A stretch of 62,550 bases of DNA from Bdellovibrio sp. CG22_combo_CG10-13_8_21_14_all_39_27. Its GTDB lineage: Bacteria; Bdellovibrionota; Bacteriovoracia; Bacteriovoracales; Bacteriovoracaceae. The stretch spans positions 1 through 62,550 of the forward strand of contig PCTW01000003.1 of NCBI GenBank assembly GCA_002786715.1, written 5' to 3'. The notes under the pieces are model-generated. The model did not search any database. It saw only the letters and a list, made by a program, of their open reading frames with translations, and had not been told where the DNA came from. The position numbers and the translations under genes were made by a program. Numbering within the stretch: the stretch's first letter is position 1; each line of letters begins with the position of its first letter. Below, piece by piece: positions 43,228 to 51,597 of this stretch.

Positions 43228-43685
43228 TGCTCTAGTGGCAATTCATTTTTTTGACTAGCTGTCATTTTGGTGTGAACACTCGTTAACAAATGTTCAAATC
43301 TTTCCAATTCGACTTCTCCCAATAACATCGAATACTCTTGCTCTAATTGATTGATCGATTCATTCAAGGCAAATTTAAAACGCTGCCCATATTCCGTAAG
43401 GTGAATATTTTGCTCGCGCTTATCATAGGGATTAATCGTTCTTGAAATATAGCCCCGATTTTCAAGTTCGTTCAGATGGCTGGTCATCGTTTGTTTTTTA
43501 AGTCCGCAGGCAAGACCAATTTCTTTGATAGAAGGCCCATCCTTTTCACAAATCGCTAATAGCACTTCAAGAAAGCTTGGGCGCAAATCAGTGAAGCCTT
43601 TGTTCTGAAGGATTAAAAGAAGTTCACCGCTATAGATGCGATAGATTCTTTTGAGGAGGCTGCCAATTTGGGAAATTCGTTTCAT
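43224..43685 (-). CDS. MarR-family transcriptional regulator
   Basis: The 153-residue winged-helix protein has IKEIGLACGLKKQTMTSHLN as recognition helix-turn-helix and the wing RTINPYDKREQNIHLTEYG, both typical of MarR. It probably responds to a phenolic or oxidant ligand. A perfect palindrome ATTAGTACTAAT lies 41 bases upstream of the start, a likely autoregulatory operator. Confidence 0.9.
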   Translation of the reverse strand: MKRISQIGSLLKRIYRIYSGELLLILQNKGFTDLRPSFLEVLLAICEKDGPSIKEIGLACGLKKQTMTSHLNELENRGYISRTINPYDKREQNIHLTEYGQRFKFALNESINQLEQEYSMLLGEVELERFEHLLTSVHTKMTASQKNELPLEH

Positions 43686-43725
43686 AGTATGCTAATAAGA
43701 CTATCCCATATCAGGACAATTCGCA

Positions 43726-43737
43726 ATTAGTACTAAT
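43726..43737. promoter_or_regulatory. Candidate MarR operator palindrome
   Basis: ATTAGTACTAAT is a perfect 12-bp palindrome between the marR-like start (43685) and the next gene's stop (43747). TTGCGA with TAGTCT 17 bases further on could be its promoter on the minus strand. MarR proteins commonly bind such AT-rich palindromes upstream of their own gene. Confidence 0.35.
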
Positions 43738-43746
43738 ATCTTGAAA

Positions 43747-44010
43747 TTACAGATGTTTAAGAGCGCGAACCAACTCTTCTGGCAGCTCTTTTTTGGCTTC
43801 AAGTGAGGAGTCTTCTTCGCTTTCTTCGTCACTCATGGCGCGATCGACATTGGGTTTATCGACCCCCATTGTCCAGAGAGAATCAGAGACATGGCTTAAA
43901 GTTGATGAACGATCACCGGCCTTTGCCACTGAAACCATAAGTCCTGCCCAAAGAAGAACAGAAGTGACTACTTTTACGACAAGTGACAAATAACGAAACA
44001 ATATATCCAT
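43747..44010 (-). CDS. Small secreted or membrane-anchored protein
   Basis: The 87-residue protein has a basic start and hydrophobic segment (LSLVVKVVTSVLLWAGLMVS, about 8-27) and ends in a charged acidic part (SDEESEEDSSLEAKKELPEE). GAGGGG precedes the ATG. No family is recognised. It lies downstream of rodA, 55 bases away, on the same strand and may be the last gene of that operon. Confidence 0.55.
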   Translation of the reverse strand: MDILFRYLSLVVKVVTSVLLWAGLMVSVAKAGDRSSTLSHVSDSLWTMGVDKPNVDRAMSDEESEEDSSLEAKKELPEELVRALKHL

Positions 44011-44064
44011 GAAATTCCCCTCTTTTAGGACCTTTTCAGAATATAAAGCAAGACTGATGCCGAA

Positions 44065-45168
44065 TTAAAAAAGATTGCGCGAGTTGGACATCGATGTCGC
44101 GATTCCGTTGCAGATACCGAATGTCAGCAAGGCTGATCCCCCATAGGATACGAAAGGAAGAGGTAGCCCCACGACAGGCATCAGCCCCATCACCATCCCC
44201 ATATTTACAAAAGTATGCCAGAAGAATATCGCCATCAGACCGACGGCGGCAATGGAGTCGAATATTTTGGAAACGGACTGAGACAGCCACAGATAACGCC
44301 AGAATAAAATGACATAGAGACTGATCAGAAAGAGTGCTCCGATAAATCCATGCTCTTCATTGAAAACCGAGAAAGCAAAGTCTGTATGGTTTTCAGGAAG
44401 ATAGTTTAATGAAGCTTGAGTTGATTTTTTAAACCCCTTGCCCAAAAATTGACCGGAACCAATGGCAATTTTTGATTGAATGGCATTATAGCCAGAGCCC
44501 TTGGCATCGGCACTGGGATCAATAAAGGTCATCACGCGTTTCTTTTGATAATCTTTAAGGCCAAATTGATACATCAATCCACCGCTGATGATTCCAAAAA
44601 TGACAATGACGGTAATCGTTTTAAGATTGAGTCTTCGATAAAAGGCCATCACTAAGAAAATTAAAATAACCAGAAGTCCGGTTCCAAGATCCGGTTCAAC
44701 CACGATTAAAAGCGTAGGAATGAAGGCAATGATAAAAGGCAAAATTAAATCTTTGAGATTCATCTCTTTATCCGGCTCATGCAAAGAGAACCAACGAGAA
44801 AGCGCCAAGACAGCACCTATCTTTGTCAGCTCAGAAGGCTGTAATCGAAAAGGTCCTAAAAGAATCCAGCGTTGCGCTCCCATTCCTTTCTGACCAACAA
44901 CCAGAACTAATGCCAAAAGAACGACACAAGTGAGATAGGCAAAATAGGCATAACGAAAAAAGTTTTTAGGTTGAATCAAGCTCACTATGAATCCTACGAC
45001 TAATGAAAACAAATACCACATGAGCTGGGTCGTATAGATACTACTTTCTGTTGTTGCATGGGTTGCCGAGTAAAGATTAAGAATACCAATAAGAAAAATG
45101 GCCGTTGATATTCCAAAAAAGCTAAAGTCGTATTTTTTAATCGCATCAAAAAGATCGGATCGGTTCAT
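44065..45168 (-). CDS. rodA: RodA SEDS peptidoglycan glycosyltransferase
   Basis: The 367-residue protein has about ten TM segments and SEDS signatures. Examples are ADAKGSGYNAIQSKIAIGSG, LPENHTDFAFSVFNEEHGF and GLMPVVGLPLPFVSYGGSAL near the C-terminus. It polymerises glycan strands in the elongasome with its partner PBP2. It is three bases downstream of mrdA, as in most rod-shaped bacteria. Confidence 0.95.
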   Translation of the reverse strand: MNRSDLFDAIKKYDFSFFGISTAIFLIGILNLYSATHATTESSIYTTQLMWYLFSLVVGFIVSLIQPKNFFRYAYFAYLTCVVLLALVLVVGQKGMGAQRWILLGPFRLQPSELTKIGAVLALSRWFSLHEPDKEMNLKDLILPFIIAFIPTLLIVVEPDLGTGLLVILIFLVMAFYRRLNLKTITVIVIFGIISGGLMYQFGLKDYQKKRVMTFIDPSADAKGSGYNAIQSKIAIGSGQFLGKGFKKSTQASLNYLPENHTDFAFSVFNEEHGFIGALFLISLYVILFWRYLWLSQSVSKIFDSIAAVGLMAIFFWHTFVNMGMVMGLMPVVGLPLPFVSYGGSALLTFGICNGIATSMSNSRNLF

Positions 45169-45171
45169 TCA

Positions 45172-47157
45172 TTACTCCCCTTCCGGTTTGTCTTCTAAGT
45201 CCACAGGAAGAACGGGTGTATCCTCTTCTTCAACAATGGGCTTTTTAGGTATTACGATTCGAATATTCTTTTCTTGTTGAATATTCTTTTCATAAATGTC
45301 TGGATAATATTTTTTCATATAAGTGGTTATAATACTTTCGGCCACAGGAGCAGCCGCAGAAGAACCATGGCATCCGTGCTCAACCACAATGGCCACTGCA
45401 ATTTTAGGATCGTCATAGGGTGCATAAGCAGCGAAGACACCATGATGGCGATGCTTATATTCTTTTTCTTCACATTTTTGATAAATCTTATCAGCCGAAA
45501 AACTCATCACTTGTGATGTTCCGGTTTTTCCGGCCATCTTGATTCCGCGTCCTTTATGCCACCACGCTGTTCCAGAAGGCGAGTTCACAACATCCCTCAA
45601 GCCTTTCTTAACCAATTCCATCGTCCGCGGTTTAAACTTTATGTGATCCTCTTCAACGATTTCACCTTTGTCGATTAATTCACCTGTGCTGGAAAAGACT
45701 TCTTTCACTAAATAGGGTCTTAGTAATTTTCCGCCATTGGCGATGGTCGCATACGCTTGGGCCAGCTGAATAGGAGTGGTTAACACAAAAGATTGTCCAA
45801 TCACGCACGATAGAGTTTCCCCTTTATGCCATTCTTGTCCGTTGCGCTTCTTCTTCCAATCTTTGGTTGGAATTAACCCCGTTGTTTCTCGAGGGAGAGC
45901 AACACCCGATTTCTTTCCTAAACCTAATGAAGAAGCATATTTTGCCAAAACATCAATATCGATTTGAGTACCTATCTTGTAATAGTAAACGTCACAGGAT
46001 TCAGAAATGGATTTAGAGAGATTTACTTTTCCATGGCCATTCTTTTTCCAGCAGTGAAAAACACGTCTACCTAATCGAAACGAACCATTACAAATGACTT
46101 CTGTGTTTTCATCGACAATTCCTTCTTCAAGGGCAGCGATGGCCGTAATTGTTTTAAAAACTGAACCAGGAGAATAATGTTCTTGAATTGTGCGGTCGCG
46201 AAGCGGATTTTTATCATCATTAATTAAGCTCGACCAGTACTCAGGAGTTAAGCCTCGACTAAATTGTGAAGGATCAAAAGCTGGTCGCGAAACCATGGCC
46301 AAGATCTCTCCCGTATTTACGTCGAGAGCAACCGCACTTCCGACTTTACCTTCGAGTGACTTGTAACCGCTTTCTTGTAAATCGCGATCGATCGTCAACC
46401 GCATATTATTTCCAGGACGAGCTATTTTGTTTTCAATTTCCCCAAACAGATTTTCATTTCTAAAATGTTTCTTCAGTCTTCCGCGCGCATCAACTTCCAC
46501 AAACTCGTAGCCATCATCGCCACGAAGAGTGAGATCATGTTGTTCCTCAATTCCCGCTTGTCCAATAAAGTCACCGAGCTTGTAATTAATATTGTCGCGC
46601 TTTCGATATTTCGGTAGTTGAGAGGGGGAAATTTCAGAAATATAACCAAGCAAATGACTGCCAATTTCTTTCTCTGCATATTCGCGCGAAATGAAAGTCG
46701 TGACACTGACTCCAGGCATTTTAGAGTTTTCCGTTTCAATAATGGCCAACTCTTTATCCGTAATATTTTTCTTGATTACTACGGGAATATAACTGGCTTG
46801 CCCTTGGTTTTTTTGCAGTGTCTTTAATATTTGATCACTCGTCATATCTAAAATAGAAGAAAGCTTAGCAATAGTTTCTTTTTTATTTTTTAAATACTGA
46901 GGAGTAATAATGGCATCAAAGCGAGGAATATTTTGCACCAGAATTTGATTATCACGACTAAAAATCATACCTCTTGGTGCTTGAATATTATCTTTGCGCA
47001 AACGATTCTCGAGAGAATAAATATAAAAGGTCTTGCCTTTATAAATCTGCAAATACCAAAGACGAGAGAGGATCAGCAAAAAACAGACAAGAACGATATT
47101 TCCAGTGAGATCGGCGCGAGTTTTGTGAATTCGGACGAGCTCTTCCTCATTGAACAT
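45172..47157 (-). CDS. mrdA: Penicillin-binding protein 2 (transpeptidase)
   Basis: The 661-residue class B PBP has one N-terminal TM (about 20-37), a pedestal domain, and a transpeptidase domain with the SxxK motif in YSPGSVFKTITA. It also has SESCDVYYYKIG (SxN region) and the KTG motif in MAGKTGTSQVM. It crosslinks lateral wall peptidoglycan with RodA. It lies between mreD and rodA, two and three bases from them. Confidence 0.95.
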   Translation of the reverse strand: MFNEEELVRIHKTRADLTGNIVLVCFLLILSRLWYLQIYKGKTFYIYSLENRLRKDNIQAPRGMIFSRDNQILVQNIPRFDAIITPQYLKNKKETIAKLSSILDMTSDQILKTLQKNQGQASYIPVVIKKNITDKELAIIETENSKMPGVSVTTFISREYAEKEIGSHLLGYISEISPSQLPKYRKRDNINYKLGDFIGQAGIEEQHDLTLRGDDGYEFVEVDARGRLKKHFRNENLFGEIENKIARPGNNMRLTIDRDLQESGYKSLEGKVGSAVALDVNTGEILAMVSRPAFDPSQFSRGLTPEYWSSLINDDKNPLRDRTIQEHYSPGSVFKTITAIAALEEGIVDENTEVICNGSFRLGRRVFHCWKKNGHGKVNLSKSISESCDVYYYKIGTQIDIDVLAKYASSLGLGKKSGVALPRETTGLIPTKDWKKKRNGQEWHKGETLSCVIGQSFVLTTPIQLAQAYATIANGGKLLRPYLVKEVFSSTGELIDKGEIVEEDHIKFKPRTMELVKKGLRDVVNSPSGTAWWHKGRGIKMAGKTGTSQVMSFSADKIYQKCEEKEYKHRHHGVFAAYAPYDDPKIAVAIVVEHGCHGSSAAAPVAESIITTYMKKYYPDIYEKNIQQEKNIRIVIPKKPIVEEEDTPVLPVDLEDKPEGE

Positions 47158-47159
47158 TC

Positions 47160-47690
47160 CTATCTTTCTCCCAGAATTCCATCTTCTTTAACATTCCAAA
47201 CGCGATCAAGAATAAAGAAGAAAAAGGGAGCGACAAAAGAAATGAATAAACTTTCAGGAACAAAGCGCCAAAACTTTTCAAGAACATATGTCCATTGATC
47301 GGTTTTCATATAGATTAATCCCGAAATGAGAAAGAACCATAAAACTTGAAAGAGCTGTGTTACAAAAATGGTGACAGCACTGGATCTAAAGTGAATCAGG
47401 TCGCGCAGGTAAGAAATAACGATTGAAATAATAATTCCTACCAAAGTTCCCATTTCCCAACCTTCCGTCGAAAAAAGTGAGTGAACATATTGATAAAATA
47501 AAATGAGCACGGCGAGATAGCTGACATTAAGTTTAAAACCGAGATAGAGCACGATCATGATATTAAATGGAATTCGATATTTGACCAAACCGAGCACTGG
47601 TAAAATGGAAGTTGAAAACACTTCGAGCACGATTAAAATAATCAGTGTCTTTATAACGGGTAAGGCTAAATCTTTAAGTTCACTTCTCAT
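47160..47690 (-). CDS. mreD: Rod shape-determining protein MreD
   Basis: The 176-residue protein has five or six TM segments and the MreD-like spacing of short loops. Identification rests largely on position between mreC and mrdA, and on length. It overlaps mreC by four bases. It belongs to the elongasome scaffold at the inner membrane. Confidence 0.85.
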   Translation of the reverse strand: MRSELKDLALPVIKTLIILIVLEVFSTSILPVLGLVKYRIPFNIMIVLYLGFKLNVSYLAVLILFYQYVHSLFSTEGWEMGTLVGIIISIVISYLRDLIHFRSSAVTIFVTQLFQVLWFFLISGLIYMKTDQWTYVLEKFWRFVPESLFISFVAPFFFFILDRVWNVKEDGILGER

Positions 47691-48580
47691 TTGCTATGAT
47701 CATCCTGGTTTTCGAGGGCATCAATTTCTTTTAGTTTTTGAGAATTGAATTGGCCGGTAAGCACGACAACTTCTTCCAGTTTTCCAAAATCAACGGAAGG
47801 AGTCACCTCGATATATTGAGTTATACCATAACTCTCTCTTTCAATGCGCGAGATGGTTCCCACGCGAATGCCTTTGGGATAAACATTTCCTAGACCCGAG
47901 GTCATTAAAATGTCGCCTAAGATAACCGGCTCAGTTCTCGAGATATATTTTAAAATTGCACTGGATGAACTATAACCTTCAAGCACTCCGTTAGAACGAG
48001 TTCTCTCGACTAAAATATCAACTCTGTTATTAGGATCAAGAATAGTCAGAACATCGGCGAAGTGACCGGTAATGCGATAAATATAGCCAACCAGACCTTG
48101 GGCCGTAATCACAGGGTCCTGCAGTCTCAGTCCTTGCTTTAATCCTTTATTAATTCTCAAAACTTTGAGATCAGATGAAGCATCCCAGGCAATCACTTGG
48201 GCGAGAACGCGGTTGAGAGTCAAATCGCTGCTAAACTTGAGTAATTCTTTCAACCTTTCGTTTTCGCGGTTGAGCTCATCCATGGAAAAAAGTTGACTCT
48301 TATACTCTTCTACTTGTTTTTTCAAAACGACATTATTTTTACTCGCTCCAACATTGGCGATGTAATGACCTAGCACATCCTGAATCGAGGTCTGGATGAA
48401 TGACATGCCCTTTTGCAGAGGTGCAAAAGTATCGACTAATAAATTATCGAAAGCAGAGGTTTGCTGCAACACGTCATCACGACGAGTGTAGCTGAACAGA
48501 CTCAAAAGAATCACAACCGTGTTGATAATAATTTTGCTGCGTATGGGCTTATCCGAAACGATGTTCAATTCTCCTCCCAC
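47687..48580 (-). CDS. mreC: Rod shape-determining protein MreC
   Basis: The 297-residue protein has an N-terminal TM, a coiled coil (about 75-115, VVLKKQVEEYKSQLFSMDEL) and the MreC beta-domain with VLAQVIAWDASSDLKVLRIN, GLVGYIYRITGHFADVLTI and DILMTSGLGNVYPKGIRVG. Start is GTG at 48580, with a TTG at 48568 also possible. mreB is not upstream as usual; the divergent PpiD-like gene is there instead. Confidence 0.93.
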   Translation of the reverse strand: MGGELNIVSDKPIRSKIIINTVVILLSLFSYTRRDDVLQQTSAFDNLLVDTFAPLQKGMSFIQTSIQDVLGHYIANVGASKNNVVLKKQVEEYKSQLFSMDELNRENERLKELLKFSSDLTLNRVLAQVIAWDASSDLKVLRINKGLKQGLRLQDPVITAQGLVGYIYRITGHFADVLTILDPNNRVDILVERTRSNGVLEGYSSSSAILKYISRTEPVILGDILMTSGLGNVYPKGIRVGTISRIERESYGITQYIEVTPSVDFGKLEEVVVLTGQFNSQKLKEIDALENQDDHSK

Positions 48581-48683
48581 AACGTTCTATCTTGGCTTTA
48601 CTTAAAAAGCGTCTTCTAACATAATCAGTTATTCTAAATTCATTGTCATCTATCTCTATTGTTGAATAAAGGGAAAACTTAAC

Positions 48684-50177
48684 ATGAGCGGAACATTTCA
48701 AAAGAAAACTTCTAATTTTTTCATTACTTTCTTAATTGGACTCATTGTCGTGTCATTTATGTTCACGGGTTATGAATCAATGAGAGGAACTCCTGATACT
48801 GTGGCCAAGGTTGGTTCTGAGTCTATCAAGATTGCCGAATACCAAAGAGAATATGATCGCCAGCTAGAGTTTTACCGCTCAATTTTTGGTGGACAGGCCC
48901 TTTCAACTCAACAAATTGAGAATATGGGAATTAAAACCAATGCCCTCAAGAATATCGTTCAGCAAAAATTAATGCTTATTTTGGCCGATGAAGCCCATAT
49001 TCCAGTGCCACCAGAAAAAGTGAAAGAAGAAATTAAGAAAATGCCTTATTTCTTAACTAATAATCAATTTGATATTAATCGCTACAAGGCCGTTTTGAAT
49101 GCGAACCGCTTATCTCCTCAAGATTTCGAAATGCAATTGAAAGACCAAGTAAAAGCCGAGGGTGTTCAGACGATCCTTTCAAATGTTCCTCTTTCTCAAA
49201 ACTACTTAAACGACATTGAGAAGTTCAAAAAAGAGAAAATGATGGCGCAGATTTCTCAATTTCCAAAAGAATCACTTCGAAAGCTCATCCCTATTTCAAA
49301 CAAAGAAGCCAACGACTATCTAGCTGTTGCTGAAAACCAAGAGCGAATCAAATCTCTCTTTGCTGATAGAAAGTCACAACTCGATCAACAAGAAGAAGTT
49401 AAAGCTCGTCATATTTTGTTAAAAGCTGACGAAAAGAATGGAAAAGAAATCGAAAAGAAAATTAACGACCTTGCAAAAAAGGTAACGCTTAATAATTTTA
49501 AAGATATGGCAAAGAAATATACTGAAGATCCATCTGGCAAAGATAACGGTGGAGATTTAGGCTGGTTCGCTAAAGGTCGTATGGTTCCTGAGTTTGAAAA
49601 AACCGCCTTCAGTATGAAGTCAGGAACAATCTCTAAGCCCATTAAAACAGACTTCGGCTATCACATCATCCTCGTTGAAGATCATAAAGCCGCCAAAGAA
49701 GCGAAGTACGAAGATCACAACCTTGATCTAGCGAAAGAAATGATTCGCAAAACTAAAAACGATGAACTTAAAGCTCTTGCCACAAAGACAACAGAAGATC
49801 TCAAGCAAGCTCTTAGCAGCAAGAATTGGGGTGCTCTTGATCGCATGAAGAAGCAATTCGATCTCACTTATGAAAAAGATTCTGAAATCAATCGCTACGA
49901 TGGAACAGTTGGTTCAATCTTTCTTCAAACCAACGAGCTCAAACAAATCTTCGAAAAAGGTTTATCACAAAAAGAGACTTATGCTTTTGACAACGTCAGC
50001 ACAGTAACTGTGGTAGCGACAGCTCCTGCTGCGATGGAAAAGAAGAAATCACAAGAAGATATCGAAAAAGAAAGAAATGGTTTATCCATGGCCTTAAGTC
50101 GTAAGCTTGTTCAAAATATTTTAAAAAATATGGAAGAGCAATCTCAGGTCAAGATTTACGCCGACTTTTTAAAGTAA
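48684..50177 (+). CDS. ppiD: PpiD/SurA-type periplasmic peptidyl-prolyl isomerase
   Basis: The 497-residue protein has an N-terminal TM (about 12-30), a SurA_N-like chaperone domain, and a parvulin domain with KARHILLKADEKNG, ED-PSGKDNGGDLGWFAKG and DFGYHIILVEDH. This is the PpiD layout: an inner-membrane-anchored chaperone for newly translocated proteins. It is divergent from mreC. A weak AAGGG site precedes the ATG. Confidence 0.88.
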   Translation: MSGTFQKKTSNFFITFLIGLIVVSFMFTGYESMRGTPDTVAKVGSESIKIAEYQREYDRQLEFYRSIFGGQALSTQQIENMGIKTNALKNIVQQKLMLILADEAHIPVPPEKVKEEIKKMPYFLTNNQFDINRYKAVLNANRLSPQDFEMQLKDQVKAEGVQTILSNVPLSQNYLNDIEKFKKEKMMAQISQFPKESLRKLIPISNKEANDYLAVAENQERIKSLFADRKSQLDQQEEVKARHILLKADEKNGKEIEKKINDLAKKVTLNNFKDMAKKYTEDPSGKDNGGDLGWFAKGRMVPEFEKTAFSMKSGTISKPIKTDFGYHIILVEDHKAAKEAKYEDHNLDLAKEMIRKTKNDELKALATKTTEDLKQALSSKNWGALDRMKKQFDLTYEKDSEINRYDGTVGSIFLQTNELKQIFEKGLSQKETYAFDNVSTVTVVATAPAAMEKKKSQEDIEKERNGLSMALSRKLVQNILKNMEEQSQVKIYADFLK

Positions 50178-50183
50178 TCTGAA

Positions 50184-50414
50184 ATGGCAGATAAAACGGT
50201 CAAATGGAAACAAAATGTTTCCGGTGCCTTTTATGTCGATGAGCAATGTATCGCCTGCGATGCCTGTGTAATCGAAGCCCCTCAATTCTTTGCTATGAAT
50301 AAAGATGAGGGGCATGCTTATGTCATCAAACAACCGCAAACTCCCCACGAAATAGAAAACTGTAAAGAGGCCCTCGCTGGTTGTCCCGTCGATGCGATTG
50401 GCAACGATGGTTAA
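50184..50414 (+). CDS. Single [4Fe-4S] ferredoxin
   Basis: The 76-residue protein has one CxxCxxC set in QCIACDACVIEAP and the fourth Cys in LAGCPVDAI. It is the small Fer4_13-type ferredoxin. It carries electrons; partners are not evident. It follows the PpiD gene by six bases and may be co-transcribed. Confidence 0.9.
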   Translation: MADKTVKWKQNVSGAFYVDEQCIACDACVIEAPQFFAMNKDEGHAYVIKQPQTPHEIENCKEALAGCPVDAIGNDG

Positions 50415-50486
50415 TTAATCTTTACTATCCTCTTGAAAAAACAATCCGATGAGAGTTATTGAATCACTTTTTGCAATGAGGGAACA

Positions 50487-51071
50487 ATGCAAAAAATTGC
50501 GATCATCTGCTCTGATCAGTTCGAGGCCAAAAAATATTGGTATTCACATAAACTCATCTCTAAAAAATATACGGAGATAAATTTCCAGAAGCTTCCCAAA
50601 TTACTCATTCTTAAACCGAATTGTCTGAATATTTTTCTTGGAATCTCCTATCGAGAAATGGCCGCAATGGACATTTTAAGAATTGAAAAAGAACAATCTT
50701 TTGTTATCGCCAAGAATTTTACTTCAGATGAAGTTAAGAAACTTAACCACACAGGATGGGGCAAAATTATCGACATGAACAAGAAGCTCTTTTTAAAAGT
50801 ACTTGAGCGCCATATAGACAAGCTTCAATGCTTGTCCCCTGAGTTGACTATCCATCGGGTAAGCAAACAAATAGGCCTAACGGAAAAAGAGTGCAGAATG
50901 CTTGAACTTATCCTTCACCATCATGAAGTTTCAAAGGATCAGCTCAGGCAATTGATGGAGCTTCAAACGAGAAGTTTCAATCAACATTCTCTAAGTCTTC
51001 AAAAAAAGCTCGCGACTATTGGTCTTTCACTCACTGACAAACAGAGTGGGCGATTTTACAGAATTTCTTAA
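50487..51071 (+). CDS. Hypothetical protein with possible wHTH C-terminus
   Basis: The 194-residue protein has an N-terminal alpha/beta part and a C-terminal helical part (about 120-194). RVSKQIGLTEKECRMLELIL and RSFNQHSLSLQKKLATIGLS there recall the OmpR/trans_reg_C winged helix. The receiver-like half lacks the phospho-acceptor Asp set that I would expect. It may be an atypical response regulator. No neighbour suggests its target. Confidence 0.5.
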   Translation: MQKIAIICSDQFEAKKYWYSHKLISKKYTEINFQKLPKLLILKPNCLNIFLGISYREMAAMDILRIEKEQSFVIAKNFTSDEVKKLNHTGWGKIIDMNKKLFLKVLERHIDKLQCLSPELTIHRVSKQIGLTEKECRMLELILHHHEVSKDQLRQLMELQTRSFNQHSLSLQKKLATIGLSLTDKQSGRFYRIS

Positions 51072-51308
51072 AATTTTCTAAATGCTTAATAATTAGCTTT
51101 TGATACATATTCTAGACATCCTATGTTATCGAAATCAGCGTTTACAAAACACAAAGTAGAAGCTTTCAGGTGTTTGGAAAATTTTGTATTGCCAACTCAT
51201 TGATTTGATTTGCATGTCATAAGGTTAATGAAAATTTACTGCAGCGGCCGAGCATTCTTGTCGAATAATAACCGAATGTTTTTGACAATTATTGATGAGG
51301 CTTCGTTT

Positions 51309-51575
51309 ATGAAAACAAAAAGTTTGCTAGCATTTTTTCTATTATCCAGCTTACTTATTTCTTGCTCAAAAAATGGAGGCACTCCCAGTGACGGGATTAA
51401 AACCTCAAGTGGTGCCATTATTAGTGAGCAATCCGAAGTCGTCTCAGCGCTTAATCAAGCACAAGGCTCTCAAGGAGCCTACCAGTTATCTGCTCAAGAG
51501 ATCGAAGAGCTCTTTAGTAGCGGCACTATCACTGAACAACAAAAACAAGAACTCCTAGCTTTGGTTCAACCATAA
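51309..51575 (+). CDS. Small lipoprotein upstream of the RHS gene
   Basis: MKTKSLLAFFLLSSLLISC is a lipoprotein signal with lipobox LISC. The mature part of about 70 residues is Ser/Gln-rich and ends EQQKQELLALVQP with a short amphipathic helix. The longer frame from 51210 lacks the signal. It ends one base before the possible first ATG of the giant RHS protein, so the two are probably co-expressed and the lipoprotein may help secrete or anchor it. Confidence 0.65.
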   Translation: MKTKSLLAFFLLSSLLISCSKNGGTPSDGIKTSSGAIISEQSEVVSALNQAQGSQGAYQLSAQEIEELFSSGTITEQQKQELLALVQP

Positions 51576-51597
51576 AATGAAACTTCAAGGATTAACT

